From positions 177,664 to 241,663 of the forward strand of contig WMKJ01000005.1 of NCBI GenBank assembly GCA_009733715.1: a stretch of DNA of 64,000 nt, given 5' to 3'. Origin of the DNA: Herpomyces periplanetae (Eukaryota; Ascomycota; Laboulbeniomycetes; Herpomycetales; Herpomycetaceae). The notes under the pieces are model-generated. The model did no database searches. It saw nothing but the letters and a program-made list of their open reading frames with translations, and was not told the DNA's origin. A program made the translations under genes and the position numbers. Below, one piece after another: positions 1 to 11,607 of the stretch (positions within the stretch are counted from its first letter, which is position 1; each line of letters begins with the position of its first letter).

Positions 1-1130
1 TTATTACAAGTGTATAAACAACAGATTTATTTTAATAAGTCGGGGGATAAGATGACGATGGTGATAATTACCCATGATCTTATCATAATTCATAATTTCT
101 GTCACCAATGTCGTAATTTGATGTGTACACTAAAGAAATACAAACCCTTGAGACTGTGCACATCGGTAGTTTAGTTTAGATTGTGAAAGGATTGACGGAA
201 TGATAGTTTAGAATATGAATAATGTAACCGAGTTTCCAAAGGGTATTATAAGTTGTTGTTTTATAATATGGATGAGAGAATTTGTTCCTTTAGATAACAA
301 TTTTGGTTTTGAAGTGATTTTGGGAATTGGTCATGGCTTGATTTGTTTATCTTATCACATTAATACATCAATATGTTAACTGGCAAGGTAGCTTTGGGAA
401 TAGTTGCAAAGGTTTTTAGACGAACCATTAACGATTCTTAAAAAGAAGAAAAGTATCCCGTAAATTCATCACCAAGTCAGCAGTACAAATGGTTAGAAAT
501 AGATGATAAATGGCTTTTGTTGCATTGTAGAACCTAAATTCCTCTATTCCGGAGGTTTACCGTATCTCAAAGCTTCTAGGTTAGAAGATGTGAAATATAC
601 ATTTGATCAATCCAAACCCAAGTTTATTTGAATCTTGCAGTACTTCGAAATTCCGTTACTATAAAATATTTAACATGGCTTAACCATCAAGGTTAATCTC
701 ATAATTAAACATGGATATCCTGAACAACCATTCTACAAAACTATATGTTAATACAAACACTTTGAAACCGGCATATCTTGCACGATAATCCTTCATTTAA
801 TTCACCTACTTTTCCCTTGAAAGATTTTACGTATTCCTGATTTGAAATAATTTGACAAGCATTGCTAGATAGGGATAAATAAGTGATTGAAACAAGCAAA
901 CTGACCGACTGGCCAGCCCAGACAACTTCAATGTCGTGATAACTTCATGACTATCGCCATTTTGCGCTTTCCGACGTCATCGTATAAACCGATTCGATTA
1001 TCGACTTTTCGCGGGAATTTGTTGATAGAAACATATTCATTTACCAATCCATTTCTCTTGACCTAACTTGTCATTGACTAGTCGTAGGCCCATCCCAATC
1101 CATCCCAACCAAACCGCCCTTCTTCCTATA
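1..1130. other. Left-edge intergenic DNA, no gene seen
   Basis: This is AT-rich sequence with stops in all frames. I see no exon-like stretch, RNA gene or repeat in it. Confidence 0.6.
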
Positions 1131-2133
1131 TAATTCCTTCAAAACCCGCACCTGAATCTTGTGTTCTTCCTTTGTTTTCTTTTCTTTACTTTATCAAGAA
1201 AGAGAATTGCTATTCAGCAACTTATCATCAGCTCCTCGGTCTTCACTTCACTCTACATCTACTTAGCCAAATCTAACAATTTTTTGGCAAGATTTCCCTC
1301 CAACCTCTACTTTATCAGTACTATTCAACCTTTTCTCCTCTCCCTCTACCCGAGGCATTTTATCTAAATTTACACTAAATATCGACTATTTGATACTTTT
1401 GCTTCATTGATATCCCCAATCCTCTATATTCCCATTCTTTTAACCAATCTCATCCCTCTTCCCTCTTCCCTCTTCCCCTCCCTTCTTCCTCTTCCCTTTA
1501 AACTAAACTATTCAACTATTCGCTCCATTGTATACCTTTTCTCCTCTCCATCTCCTCCTCCTCTTCCTCTTTATATTCCATTGCTAGTGGATAATTCAAT
1601 TCCCTCAACTTTCACCCTTCCATTCGCTCTATTCATATTTGAGCGCAAACTCTTTTCCCTTGACCCGCTGCTGTACCCTGTCTTCTTCTGCAGCATCCTC
1701 TATTCTGATATTTTACCCCCTTACTCAAAATTTTACTTCAACTTTGGTTTTGTATCATCTCTCCTCATCCCTCCTCATCACCACCATCACCGTCATACTA
1801 TACACGGCATTGCTCCTGTGAAACTTAGCATATTTACATTCCCCATCACCCAGTAATATATATCACCGCAAACTTGAAAATCCCCCACCTAAACCTTTAG
1901 TTATGAACAAATATTCACTACCTACAGGATAACTTCTCTTCATTTACATTTCTTATCTGTGAATTCCCCTATAATTTGATCTCTTTGTTTTTAACGCCCA
2001 CCGACTTTCAATCTTGAATATCCTTATACTTTCATGGGCTATTGGTTATTAAATATCATGCTGCTTCTTCATTAGCTTAACATTATCACAATATCTTTGC
2101 GTTTATCATTTTAACGTATATTTATCCCCCAAA
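1131..2133 (+). promoter_or_regulatory. Pyrimidine-rich promoter/leader of the OPT gene
   Basis: From about 1131 to 1850 the plus strand is strongly C+T-rich, with TCTCC and CCTCTTCC runs. Pyrimidine-rich stretches immediately 5' of fungal genes often mark core promoters or long 5' UTRs. The short open frames inside it are low-complexity translations of CT tracts, not genes. The transcription start cannot be placed from sequence alone. Confidence 0.5.
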
Positions 2134-4566
2134 ATGTCCGTCGATTCTCCCGAAAAAGCTGAGCTTGAAAGCCTAATGATCAAAAATGACGATGGAACCC
2201 AGGCTGAAAAATCAAAGGATGAAAAAGTTCCCGTTATTCTCGATGAAAAAGTGGAAAATGATTTATCTGATAAAGAGGCCGGAATCGCCCTCCTTGAAGA
2301 GAATTACGAGGACAATTCCCCCTATGCTGAAGTTCGTGCCGCCGTCCCAAACACAGATTATGATCTTCCCGCCAACACTATTCGTTCATGGGTACTAGGC
2401 CTCAGTTTATCCATCATGGGAGCTGCTGTCAATACTCTTTTTTCCCTTCGTCAACCCTCCATTTATATTGGTACAATTGTCGCCCAATTAATCTCCTACG
2501 GTTTAGGTAAACTTTGGGCTCGTTTTATGCCCAATAAAACTCATAAAACTTTTGGCATTGAATGGAATATTAACCCTGGTCCATTCAATGTTAAAGAGCA
2601 TAGTATCGTCGTAGTTATGGCGAATGTTTCATTTGGAACCGCCTATGCCACCGATATTATACTGGCTCAAGTAGTCTTTTACAAGCAAAACTTCGGTTTA
2701 GTATTCCAAATCCTTCTCACTATTACCACCCAAAGTTTAGGATATGGTATCGCTGGCTTAATGCGTAAATTTCTCGTCTACCCCGCTGCGATGATCTGGC
2801 CTGGAAATTTAGTAGGAGTTTCTTTACTACATGCTATGCACGAGGGCGACGGTGGAAAAGCTCGTCATAAAGCTATTTTCGGCTTCAAATTCACCAAATA
2901 TCGCTGGTTCGGTGTCGTTCTACTCTGTTCCTACTTTTACTACTTCTTACCCGGAATTCTTGTTCAATGTTTAAGCGTCTTCGCTTTCATCACTTGGATT
3001 GCTCCTAAAAATGTTACTATCAACAAATTATTCGGTGGATTCACCGGTATTTCCCTTCTTCCAATCACCTTTGACTGGACTCAAGTAACCGGTTACATTG
3101 GAAGTCCCTTAATTCCCCCTTGGAATGCCATTGGAAATACCATACTCGGAGTAGTTCTCTTCTATGTTTTAATGACCGCTGGTCTTCACTTTGGTAATGC
3201 TTGGTATGCTCAGTATTTACCAATTAGCGACTCTTCCGTCTATGATAACACCGGTGCTCCGTATAATGTAACAAAAGTTGTTACAAGCCACCTTACTTTA
3301 AACGAAACTGCCTACAAATCTTACTCTCCTTTACTCATGTCAACAACCTTTGCCTTAGCCTACGGTTTATCCTTTGCATCAATATCATCCGTCGTCGTTT
3401 ACATCATTATACATCACCGTCATGAAATCATTAAGCAATTCCGAAGTTCTCACGTCGAAAAGCCTGATATCCACATGAGACTTATGCTCAAGTATAAAGA
3501 AGTTCCTCACTGGTGGTACGGCACTCTCTTCGTCGTTATGCTTGGTTTATCCTTGGTTACAGTTTTAGCTTTTCCAACCGAATTTGTCTGGTGGGCTTTT
3601 TTACTATCTGTTGGTATGGCCATGTTTTTTACCCTTCCTATCGGTATTGTCGAAGCTGTCACAAACAGACAAATCGGTTTAAACGTTATCACCGAATTCG
3701 TCATGGGTTATATGCAACCCGGTAAACCCCTTGCATTAATGATGTTCAAAACTTACGGGTATATCACCGCATCTCAGGCCTTAGGATTTGTTAGCGATTT
3801 AAAGTTTGGTCACTACATGAAACTTCCCCCCCGAACTATGTTTGTATCTCAAGTCGCTGCAACGGTTGTGGCATGTGTTGTACAAATAGTCGTATTAAAC
3901 TTTTCCCTCGCCAACATTAAAAACGTCTGTCAACTCAATCAGGCTCAAAGATTCACCTGTCCCGGTGCAAAAGTCTTCTATTCTGCTTCCGTCATCTGGG
4001 GATTATTAGGTCCCCAGCGAATATTCAGTCCCGGTCAAGTTTACAGTAAACTACTCTTATTCTTCCCTTTGGGAATATTGACTCCAATTGTATTTTGGTT
4101 GTTGGCTAAACGCTTCAAATTTGTTAGACATTTACACGCTCCTCTAATCTTATCCGGAGGTGGAGCTATTCCACCTGCTACCCCATTAAATTATTTTGCC
4201 TGGGGATTTTTTGGTTTTATCTTTCAGTATTTGATCAAACGTCGAAATTTCAAATGGTGGTCTCGCTTCAACTACGTTACTGCAATTGGACTCGACACTG
4301 GTTTGGCTTTAAGTACCCTAACCATATTTTTTATCTTCACTCTAAACCACATAAACGGTCCAAATTGGGTGTAAGTGTTCCATTATCGACTTAACCTTAA
4401 TTGCTTCTCTTCCTTTCGTATGTATCGTATTATGCTCACCCGCTAACCAATTTATTTTATCCTTACTAGGGGAAATAAAAATTTCCAAAAAACTATGGAC
4501 TTTACCGATACAGCTATCGCTAAGCACGTAAGGCCCGGTGAAACGTTTGGACCTAAGATATGGTAA
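2134..4566 (+). CDS. Oligopeptide transporter, OPT family (two exons)
   Basis: This is a predicted proton-coupled small-oligopeptide transporter of the plasma membrane. Exons are 2134-4370 and 4470-4566, giving 777 aa. The acidic cytoplasmic N-terminus (about 75 aa) is followed by many hydrophobic helices. The OPT signature NPGPFNVKEH lies near residue 150, and SPLLMSTTFALAYGLSF and a GGGAIPPATPLNY segment are also typical of the peptide-transporting OPT branch. The first exon would stop at TAA right after GGT, but a GTAAGT donor at 4371, a CTAAC branch site near 4443 and a TACTAG acceptor ending at 4469 restore the family C-terminus, which ends GETFGPKIW. The start is the first ATG of the frame, preceded by CCCCCAAA. 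The transported peptides cannot be told from sequence. Confidence 0.95.
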
Positions 4567-5465
4567 TTTTTGAATCAGAAATTATCCTTTAAAATGTATC
4601 ATCAGCTGGTACCAAATAATTGCACGTTTACATTGGAGAAGTAAAAAAAACGTGTTGAAATAAACGAAATTTTGACATGAAAATTTTGGTGTGATAGTCC
4701 CCCCCCATTACAGGGCAAACTTCCATTTCGCCAATACAAGGCGACATTAGGTGGACAACACAATTACATATTTTTAGTGTTAATAGTACACTCTATATAA
4801 ATATGAAAAAGAGATTGATAGAATATTTATGATCGTGATATGGGAAGACTCGTGTAAATAAATGGGAGTATGCGTGCGAACCTGCTACTGCAGCTGATAT
4901 CAATCAGTTAAAAATGTGCGGTAGCAAATATAAATCGACTGAATTGAGCACATCACATAATATTTACAGCCAGTTTTAATCAATTTTAATTCAAAATGTG
5001 TGTATTCGTACGTTTTACCCCTTGCATTTCCTCCGTATACTCTTGAAAAGTTGCGTACAACTCTGAAGTAGTATATCCAACCGTATGGAGATGGGGTAAA
5101 GCTCTGTGTAGTGGATACATTTAGTCAGTAACACATGGCAAGGTAGACTCGACCTTGAAAGTTTGACTCACAGCGAACAGTAGTGGGGAAGGGGAATTCG
5201 ACTAAACCAACGAGCGAATGAGTGAATTAACAGGTGTAAGACAAGACGGTCCATCCTAGGTAAGGATTTATGGATATAATATGCGCTACTATGTTACCGG
5301 GTTTTTACACGTAGATACTAGAGGAAATGGTAGCCTGATATGATAGCTCTATGAACGAAATAGCGTAGATAGCAAGTACGGCAAAGTATGCAAATAATTG
5401 AGTAGCATGTTAAACACTTTGATATAAGTGTATAAAGCATGCGATTCCTAGGCATAAGAACCTCG
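4567..5465. other. Intergenic, no gene seen
   Basis: This lies between the convergent 3' ends of the OPT and Myb-like genes. It is AT-rich, with one run of eight C at about 4700. No coding or RNA feature is supported. Confidence 0.6.
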
Positions 5466-6937
5466 CTATGATGTGTCTCGGATCTCCAGCCATTTCCGCT
5501 TGCACGTAGCGAACCCAAAGCAGTATGATCCTCCACGATCTGCAATGTACTCGGCAACACGCTTCCACGGTATTTTGGCAGGATTAACAGCCGTAGTGTG
5601 ACGAGAGTCGGGATCGTGAGGAATGAGCGTTTGAACGGCACGTTTAAGTAGCGTGATCTGCAAACGATGGGGGGCAGATGATAGTATAATAGCATTGTTA
5701 GTTAGGGTAGGCGGCAACAAAAATATTCATGTTCAAGCATGTACACACGCATATTCATCCTTTCATACATGGAACCATTCAATACTTACATCTTGGGGTG
5801 ACCACAGAGGTTTACGAACTCGAGCTCGCTTTTCTTTGGTAAGTATACGGTAACGTCCCCGCAGAGTAGATTCAGCCTCGGAAAAGTTTCCTAAACGTTT
5901 AATATGCTTGTACGACAAGCCTTCACGTCGAGCACGAACCAAAAATTCATTCTTAGATATTTGTGATGATATGGAATGAGAGTGTGTAACCGGCGTAGCA
6001 GTACTGGGTATAGATGGACAGTGTTGACTTGGTAGTAGAGCAACGGGTTTGGGTAAACATTTACTCGATGCTGTTTCGATATACGAGTTAAGTGTTGTCG
6101 TCGTCGTTGTCGTCCCTGTGGTAGACGGTGCGGAATGATGAGGGTGGCCAAGATTGGACGGAGTAAGCGGAGGATTACTCGATGAAAGGGTCGTACACTT
6201 AACAGAAGGTGTTGATGCAGATGTATCGAAAGGTGTTGATGTTAGCGGTGTCGATGTAAGAGAATGATTATCATCAGGTAAGAGTTGATATGAATAAATT
6301 AAATCGTCGGGGTAAAGCGAAGAAGAAAGAGATCCTTGATGAGCTGGATTGAGAAAGTAGGAAATTGAATCCACCGTTGTAGCTGTTTTAGGTTCCGTGT
6401 ATAGGGGAAGGTAATGCGAATAATAACGATTGTTGAAGTCCGTCGGTGTCTCACGAAATGGGGTATTAACTGAATGAAGGGTAGATGGACATGGTGTTGT
6501 CGCTGAATCAAGGAAACAGGAATTCCAATAAGCAGAATCCACTGGATCAATTGTAGGCGTTACGGATGGCGCATATGACACAGACGTAGGATTAACCAAT
6601 GATGCGCCAAGTGTGTAATGGGGGGACTAATATTACAAAACGTAAGTAACTTGGCTAACCTCATCAAGAAGTCAAATTAACAGCTAACACAACTTACCAG
6701 TGGAGCATGGGAAGGTTGTGGTAGAGGGGTAGGTAAAGAAGAATGAGGTGAAGTTTGGAAGTGGGTAGGTATTCTGGATTGACTATGTTGTTGATGATGA
6801 TGATGCGAGCTAGACGTTTGAGGAAGAGCGTAGAACTGGGAAGCAGGTGAATTGGCAGATGAGGAAAGGGACTGGAAAGATTGACGATGGGAATCGTGAG
6901 GTAAAGTAGGAAGGCAAATTGGATGAAGTGCCGGCAT
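5466..6937 (-). CDS. Myb-like DNA-binding domain protein (three exons)
   Basis: This is a predicted nuclear DNA-binding regulator. Exons on the minus strand are 6937-6698, 6626-5790 and 5657-5466, giving 422 aa. All joins are phase 0 at GTAAGT donors. The N-terminal three quarters are Ser/Thr/Pro/His-rich and look disordered. The C-terminal ~120 residues are the conserved part: FLVRARREGLSYKHIKRLG, SEAESTLRGRYR, KPLWSPQDITLLKRAV, IPWKRVAEYIADRGGSY and the final CKRKWLEI. This arrangement resembles a Myb-like domain found in many filamentous ascomycete proteins of unknown target. The conserved domain is only complete when the last intron (5658-5789) is removed. I chose the ATG at 6937 (ACAAAC before it) because longer frames begin only at non-ATG codons. 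Confidence 0.8.
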
Positions 6938-8520
6938 GTTTGTGCAAAATGTGTGCAATGCGTGGACTACAGCGTTGTGCAGTGTCGACGGAATCAAGAC
7001 CGAAGACAGAGCACGGATATGTTTCTAACAAGCGGGTGGAAGAATGGGGAATTGTGAAGGCGAAAATGGGCGAGGAGAGAAGGGAGACAAGTATGTGAAC
7101 GAGAATGCGAAGAAGAGAGGTAGAGAATTCAAACAAATACGTTGAGCGTGGTAAGAGATGTTCAAACGAAGCGTACGCAATGATAGTTTATATATTATCG
7201 AAACAGTAATGTTAAGGACTAATAGTCATGGAAATAGGGAATACCAACCACGCACATGGCGGACAGTATAGAGAGCAAACAAGCCAAGGATCAAACGGAA
7301 TAGTGTATTTAGGGCCACTAGACGTGCAAACAGAAGAATTTGGTGCGATAGATATGGGAGCGGGGATCAATTTATCCATTGAAAGGGAAAAGTATGGGAA
7401 TTGACCCGTAATGATTAAGGACAAGGTTGAAGAGTTAACGGAAGACTAAGCAGAGGAAAATTCAGCGAAGAAATTGAGGGTAGAAATGACAGACGTTAGG
7501 ATACGGGGTTTCGAAGCTGGCAAAGCGGGTGGATGAGCATCTCAGTGTAAGGAAGACTAAGTATATTGAATTGAAACACGTATGGGGGCGTGGAAGCGTG
7601 GAGGGGAAATGGACGAAGCCAGCAAGTATAATGGAGCAATGAAAGAAATGTATGTCTGAGGACGGCCAAAGATTTTACCAAGGTGCACTAGGCAGACCTG
7701 TGATATCAGTAGAGACAGCCATACACTGGCTATCAATGCTACATACGTTGTTGATGAATGGATTAACTGGGTAAAACTTGGTGCCCGGAGTGCGGGAGGC
7801 CACATGATGAGATGGAGAATGGGTCAAATTAGACGAATAGAAGTGCAGGTAAAAACCAAGAGTAAAAACAACGAGTTGGAGATTTAAAGTTAAGTGTGCG
7901 TCCAAGTCTGAAGTAGACAGTTATTAAATAGAGTGATTAAAGGGAAAAGGGAGCCTGTAGAATTAGAAATCCGTGGTAAAACGAATGTGATGAATCGTTG
8001 GGCAAGGAGGTTAGAGTAATTGGCTTAAGGAATTAAGCGTAAAGGTATTAAACGATAAAGTAAAATCAATGAATGAGCGGAGAGACAGCACGTGGAAAGT
8101 AGGTATAATTGGCACGCAAGATCGACATGAAGGAAACGCATATAACAGGTGACAAAGAAGAGCAAGGGGAAAATAATTGGAGGTCAGCAAACCAGAATGA
8201 TCACCCGAACCAACATTGACAGAATGACATTTAACGGATTTATCGCCAAACGAAGCCAAAGAATTTTATAACCCGATCGGGTAATACTGAACATAAGAAG
8301 AAACTACTCAGGACGAGACGAGACGAAGGGACCTGCCGTACTGGGTTAAGACTAACCTGGATTGTTGAGAAGCCGAAGGTACCATCTCGGGTAGGGCTGA
8401 GCGGGGTCGGAAGAGAGATATGGAAAAGATTCCGAGATTTCTTATCGGCATGCCGAGTATGTTGGGTGCGGAGCCGAATTAGTAAGAGTTGTAACGGCTG
8501 GAGGGATTTATTGAAATCCA
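6938..8520 (-). promoter_or_regulatory. Long pyrimidine-rich upstream region of the Myb-like gene
   Basis: The plus strand is markedly purine-rich here, so the minus strand, which would be the sense strand of the Myb-like gene, is pyrimidine-rich for about 1.5 kb. Several short minus-strand frames exist but are low complexity, mutually overlapping and unlike any family. I read this as promoter plus a long 5' UTR, possibly with spliced leader exons that I cannot define. Confidence 0.45.
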
Positions 8521-9833
8521 CACGACTTTTTTAATTTTTCATGACACGCAATAATAGATTGATTTAATACATCCAATATTTTTGGCGTCCTTAGCGGATC
8601 ATGTCAAATTGGTATTGCCGTTAAAATATTCAGAAAAGTCCACTCGCATTTTGTCATTCTCCCGGAAACCTTCCGGCATGTCTTTTCAATTGTCATAATT
8701 CACGATTGTTATGTGCATTCGCGCATTCATGTTGGCATTTGAGTTGAAATAAACTATCAGACTGGGCTTTGCTTTTTTTAACTTAAAGATCTGGCCTTGT
8801 TCACATATAGCTAGTCTGGGAAAAGTGATTAAAGTGAATCTTGCAAGTCTTTTCTGTAGCTTCCCGCTATCAACACGTGAAATTATTCTGAGAGGTATGG
8901 TTTTATGCTGAGGTACATCTGCCTAATCGAGATATTAATGTTGTTATCCTTTAACTCCCACTGATACACTATGCATTATCATCCACTTCGCCATATTCCG
9001 CCTGTCCCTAAGCCAAGTTAAAATTACTTATATACACGCGTGCGTGTACATATACGCTTAAGAATGCTTGGGTTGCATATTCCTTCTTTCCTTTGAAGTG
9101 TAATAATTGCTACTCTGGCATTAATCTTTGTCGCATACGTGCGTTTCAATAGCAAACTCGCACCGGAAACCTTATGAGTGCGCGTGCGCGCCCGTGCACG
9201 CACGCCACATACGCACTAGTTAATATTGGTGTGTGAAGTCGCTGAAGTCGTTGAGGCATTTACACTCGTCCCGACGGTGTGTAACTACATATAGAGCTTC
9301 GCCTGGAATGTGAAACGTGTGCACGCGCGTAAGTTCATTTCGTCACGGCACCCCTTGATTTGCCGTGTTTCTAATAGAAACGGTTGAAATTCTCTCATAT
9401 TTGTCCCGTTAAATTATTCCAAATCCTGTGGGTCGATACGGTTAACGTGAAAGAAGGTTCCTTGGGCTTTCTTCCCTAACCTCACTTTCACGGCCCCGTG
9501 CAAACACGAATAACGCTGCTCTAAGCTTAAGTTTGCTTTCACTAAAGTGAGCATATACCGGAATTGTTAACATTAACAGTTGCCAGCCCCTGTGACGTGA
9601 TAGATTACTCGATATATTTTTCCGGATTTGGAGTAGTGGTCACAGCAACATTGAGTATATGATAAACGTCAAAGACTTGGATGAGTGTAGATTAAACTAC
9701 CGTGTTCAAGATTAATTAAACCGGTGATGAACAAATAACTCACTGGTAAACGCCTAAGTACGATTCTACGTTGGCATGTTTAAGGGAATAACATGCTTAA
9801 CCGTTCATAGTAGATTGTACTGAACTTTAAAGA
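8521..9833. other. Intergenic, no gene seen
   Basis: No open frame or RNA structure is supported between the Myb-like upstream region and the 3' end of the LYR-domain gene. It contains the alternating purine/pyrimidine patch at 9176-9216. Confidence 0.55.
9176..9216. repeat. Alternating purine-pyrimidine GC-rich patch
   Basis: A run of GTGCGCGTGCGCGC followed by CGTGCACGCACG is nearly strictly alternating purine/pyrimidine. Such DNA is prone to adopt the left-handed Z form. It sits in otherwise AT-rich intergenic sequence. Confidence 0.6.
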
Positions 9834-11021
9834 TTAAGAACCCCATTTTATTTTCCAATTAGCAGTATTATGATCCCATGACATGGTAGGTGTAAATGTA
9901 AAAACTTTAGCCCAAAGCCTTTGCATGTATCTGCGAGAAATTGTGTGATTTTTACCATGGGGTGAGCTATTTAAATGCTGAGTGGGCGTAGCGTGAATTC
10001 TATTCAGCATTCTTTCCAACTGGTTGTTAATTGCCCGTTCGGCAGATTCAGCATTAACGTTTAATTGAGTATGTGAATCGAGTTTAACTAGTGGGTTGTA
10101 TTGGCTTGAACGGTAAGCACTAATAGCATGTTGCCACAGACGGGGATCACCAAGATACGCAAGGAAACGATCCCGTTGGGGGATTAAGCTTAATGGGCAA
10201 GGGAGCCCGGATGATCTCCGTCGAGGAGCGCCGTGCCATGTAAATTCATTCATAGCAAGTCGACGAAGATGGTTCCATTCGTCCAAAGGCAATGGAACCA
10301 TTAGTCGATCTAACAGAGAAGCAAACCACCGCTGTGCTGAACGGCGCTCACGACAGAAAGGCATATCATTTAACCAAATGTTTTTAGCACTAATGGCAAG
10401 CTGGTCTGACTTAACTAAAGTTCGAACGGGATTACACCAAAGTTTTTGCCGCTGAATCTGACTACGAGTCAAAACCTTTAATGCAGAAAATTCATCAGAT
10501 ATATGATAAACGATTTTACCCTTGGTAATACGTCTTGTACCGTGGAGTGGTAGAGGAATTCCAAGTGTATCAATGTTATTGACAGTTGATGGAGAAGGGG
10601 GAACAGATTCCAAATTGGTATTGACATTTACATGCGGGGAATTGATAAGACTAGGCAAGGTATTAAAGAAGCCGTTAGAACGAATTAAATGTTGCATTAT
10701 GATACGACGTCTTGGACCAGTTCGAGCGTAAGTCATGTATAAGATACGTTGTAATGGTTTAGTAACGCCTAAATTGGCACGACGAAGACGGGTGAGTTCA
10801 ACATGAGCTTTCTTCATGTATAGGGCAACTTTAGCCTGTAAAAAAGCATCATTTGGATGACGATGGTTCTGTTTTAGCTTGAAAAATTTATTGCATAAAG
10901 TTCTCGTACGATGTAGAATATAGCGGGTATAATATAATTTGGCCCGAGGATCGGGTAAATATGTACATTCACGCAATATAGCACGTAATAAATGCTTAGC
11001 CTGAATAGACTGGTCTAACAT
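9834..11021 (-). CDS. LYR-motif (Cup1-like N-terminal) protein, probably mitochondrial
   Basis: Single exon, 395 aa. The N-terminus reads AKHLLRAILRECTYLPDPRAK, then LYYTRYILHRTR. This matches the start of fungal LYR proteins of the Cup1-like N-terminal type (HLLRxLLREaxYLPDPxAR), with basic helices following. LYR proteins are small helical adaptors that bind acyl carrier protein in mitochondria and help assemble respiratory complexes or ribosomes. The much longer C-terminal part (about 300 aa) is basic and not recognised. The first ATG is at 11021; the frame is open upstream only to a TTG. A TCACGTG site lies 156 bp upstream. The family is recognised from the N-terminal motif only; the partner is unknown. 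Confidence 0.75.
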   Translation of the reverse strand: MLDQSIQAKHLLRAILRECTYLPDPRAKLYYTRYILHRTRTLCNKFFKLKQNHRHPNDAFLQAKVALYMKKAHVELTRLRRANLGVTKPLQRILYMTYARTGPRRRIIMQHLIRSNGFFNTLPSLINSPHVNVNTNLESVPPSPSTVNNIDTLGIPLPLHGTRRITKGKIVYHISDEFSALKVLTRSQIQRQKLWCNPVRTLVKSDQLAISAKNIWLNDMPFCRERRSAQRWFASLLDRLMVPLPLDEWNHLRRLAMNEFTWHGAPRRRSSGLPCPLSLIPQRDRFLAYLGDPRLWQHAISAYRSSQYNPLVKLDSHTQLNVNAESAERAINNQLERMLNRIHATPTQHLNSSPHGKNHTISRRYMQRLWAKVFTFTPTMSWDHNTANWKIKWGS

Positions 11022-11176
11022 AATTGAACAAAGTATTTCAAGGAACCTAATGCAAATAAATATGTATATATTCAAGAATGAATTAGTCGTAAAATAGCGT
11101 TAAAATTCACCAAACCGAAAAATCGTCAAATTTGCCCGTTGCGCGCCACTAAAACGTGACTTGACCAGTCACATAT

Positions 11177-11182
11177 CACGTG
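11177..11182. promoter_or_regulatory. CACGTG (Cbf1-type E-box) upstream of the LYR gene
   Basis: The context is ATCACGTGTC, matching the Cbf1 consensus RTCACRTG. It lies 156 bp upstream of the LYR start codon at 11021. Confidence 0.5.
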
Positions 11183-11395
11183 TCAAAGGCACATGCCTTG
11201 TTGGGTGAGAAGAGCCTTATCGGAGAATAAAGCAGCCGTGTTCCGATGGGAACTTTGCAGAAGTTTTGGAAAAGTGTCGTTGAAGGGATAGAATAATTTC
11301 CAAAACTTGATTGCCAAAAGGTTTAGTGAAATATATATTGGGTAGTGTTTAGTTTATAGGAATATTAGACTTTTAAGGTTGACATATTGGAAGAT

Positions 11396-11404
11396 TTAGG
11401 GTTT
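11396..11404. promoter_or_regulatory. Telo-box upstream of the APSES gene (first copy)
   Basis: Perfect TTAGGGTTT (AAACCCTAA on the other strand). A second identical copy lies at 11558-11566, 42 bp before the proposed start codon. Confidence 0.5.
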
Positions 11405-11557
11405 GCTTTCAGCTATTTATATATATATATATATTTATATATAATTTTTTATAGTTTTTTTCATTGTCTTTTCATTATTAATTTTCTTTACATAGATGGT
11501 CCGGTGGGAGATACTAAGAAAGGTTAATTTAATGATAATTTGTTGGGGGACTCAAAA

Positions 11558-11566
11558 TTAGGGTTT
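11558..11566. promoter_or_regulatory. Telo-box upstream of the APSES gene (second copy)
   Basis: Perfect TTAGGGTTT immediately upstream of the proposed ATG at 11608. With the copy at 11396-11404 it makes a same-orientation pair about 160 bp apart. Confidence 0.5.
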
Positions 11567-11607
11567 AACGATATCAGGATCAAGCTATCGAGAAGGGGAA
11601 AGGTGAA

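Larger units (their letters stand above)
11022..11607. promoter_or_regulatory. Divergent promoter between the LYR and APSES genes
   Basis: This 586-bp region separates two divergently transcribed genes. It holds a palindromic CACGTG at 11177-11182 (context ATCACGTG, nearer the LYR gene), two perfect telo-boxes (TTAGGGTTT) at 11396-11404 and 11558-11566 nearer the APSES gene, and an (AT)n tract around 11420-11443. Telo-boxes are bound by Tbf1/Teb1-type Myb factors in fungi. Confidence 0.55.

Noticed and set aside
11022-11075. Upstream extension of the LYR protein
   Set aside because: It begins at TTG, not ATG; the methionine at 11021 sits directly before the conserved helix.
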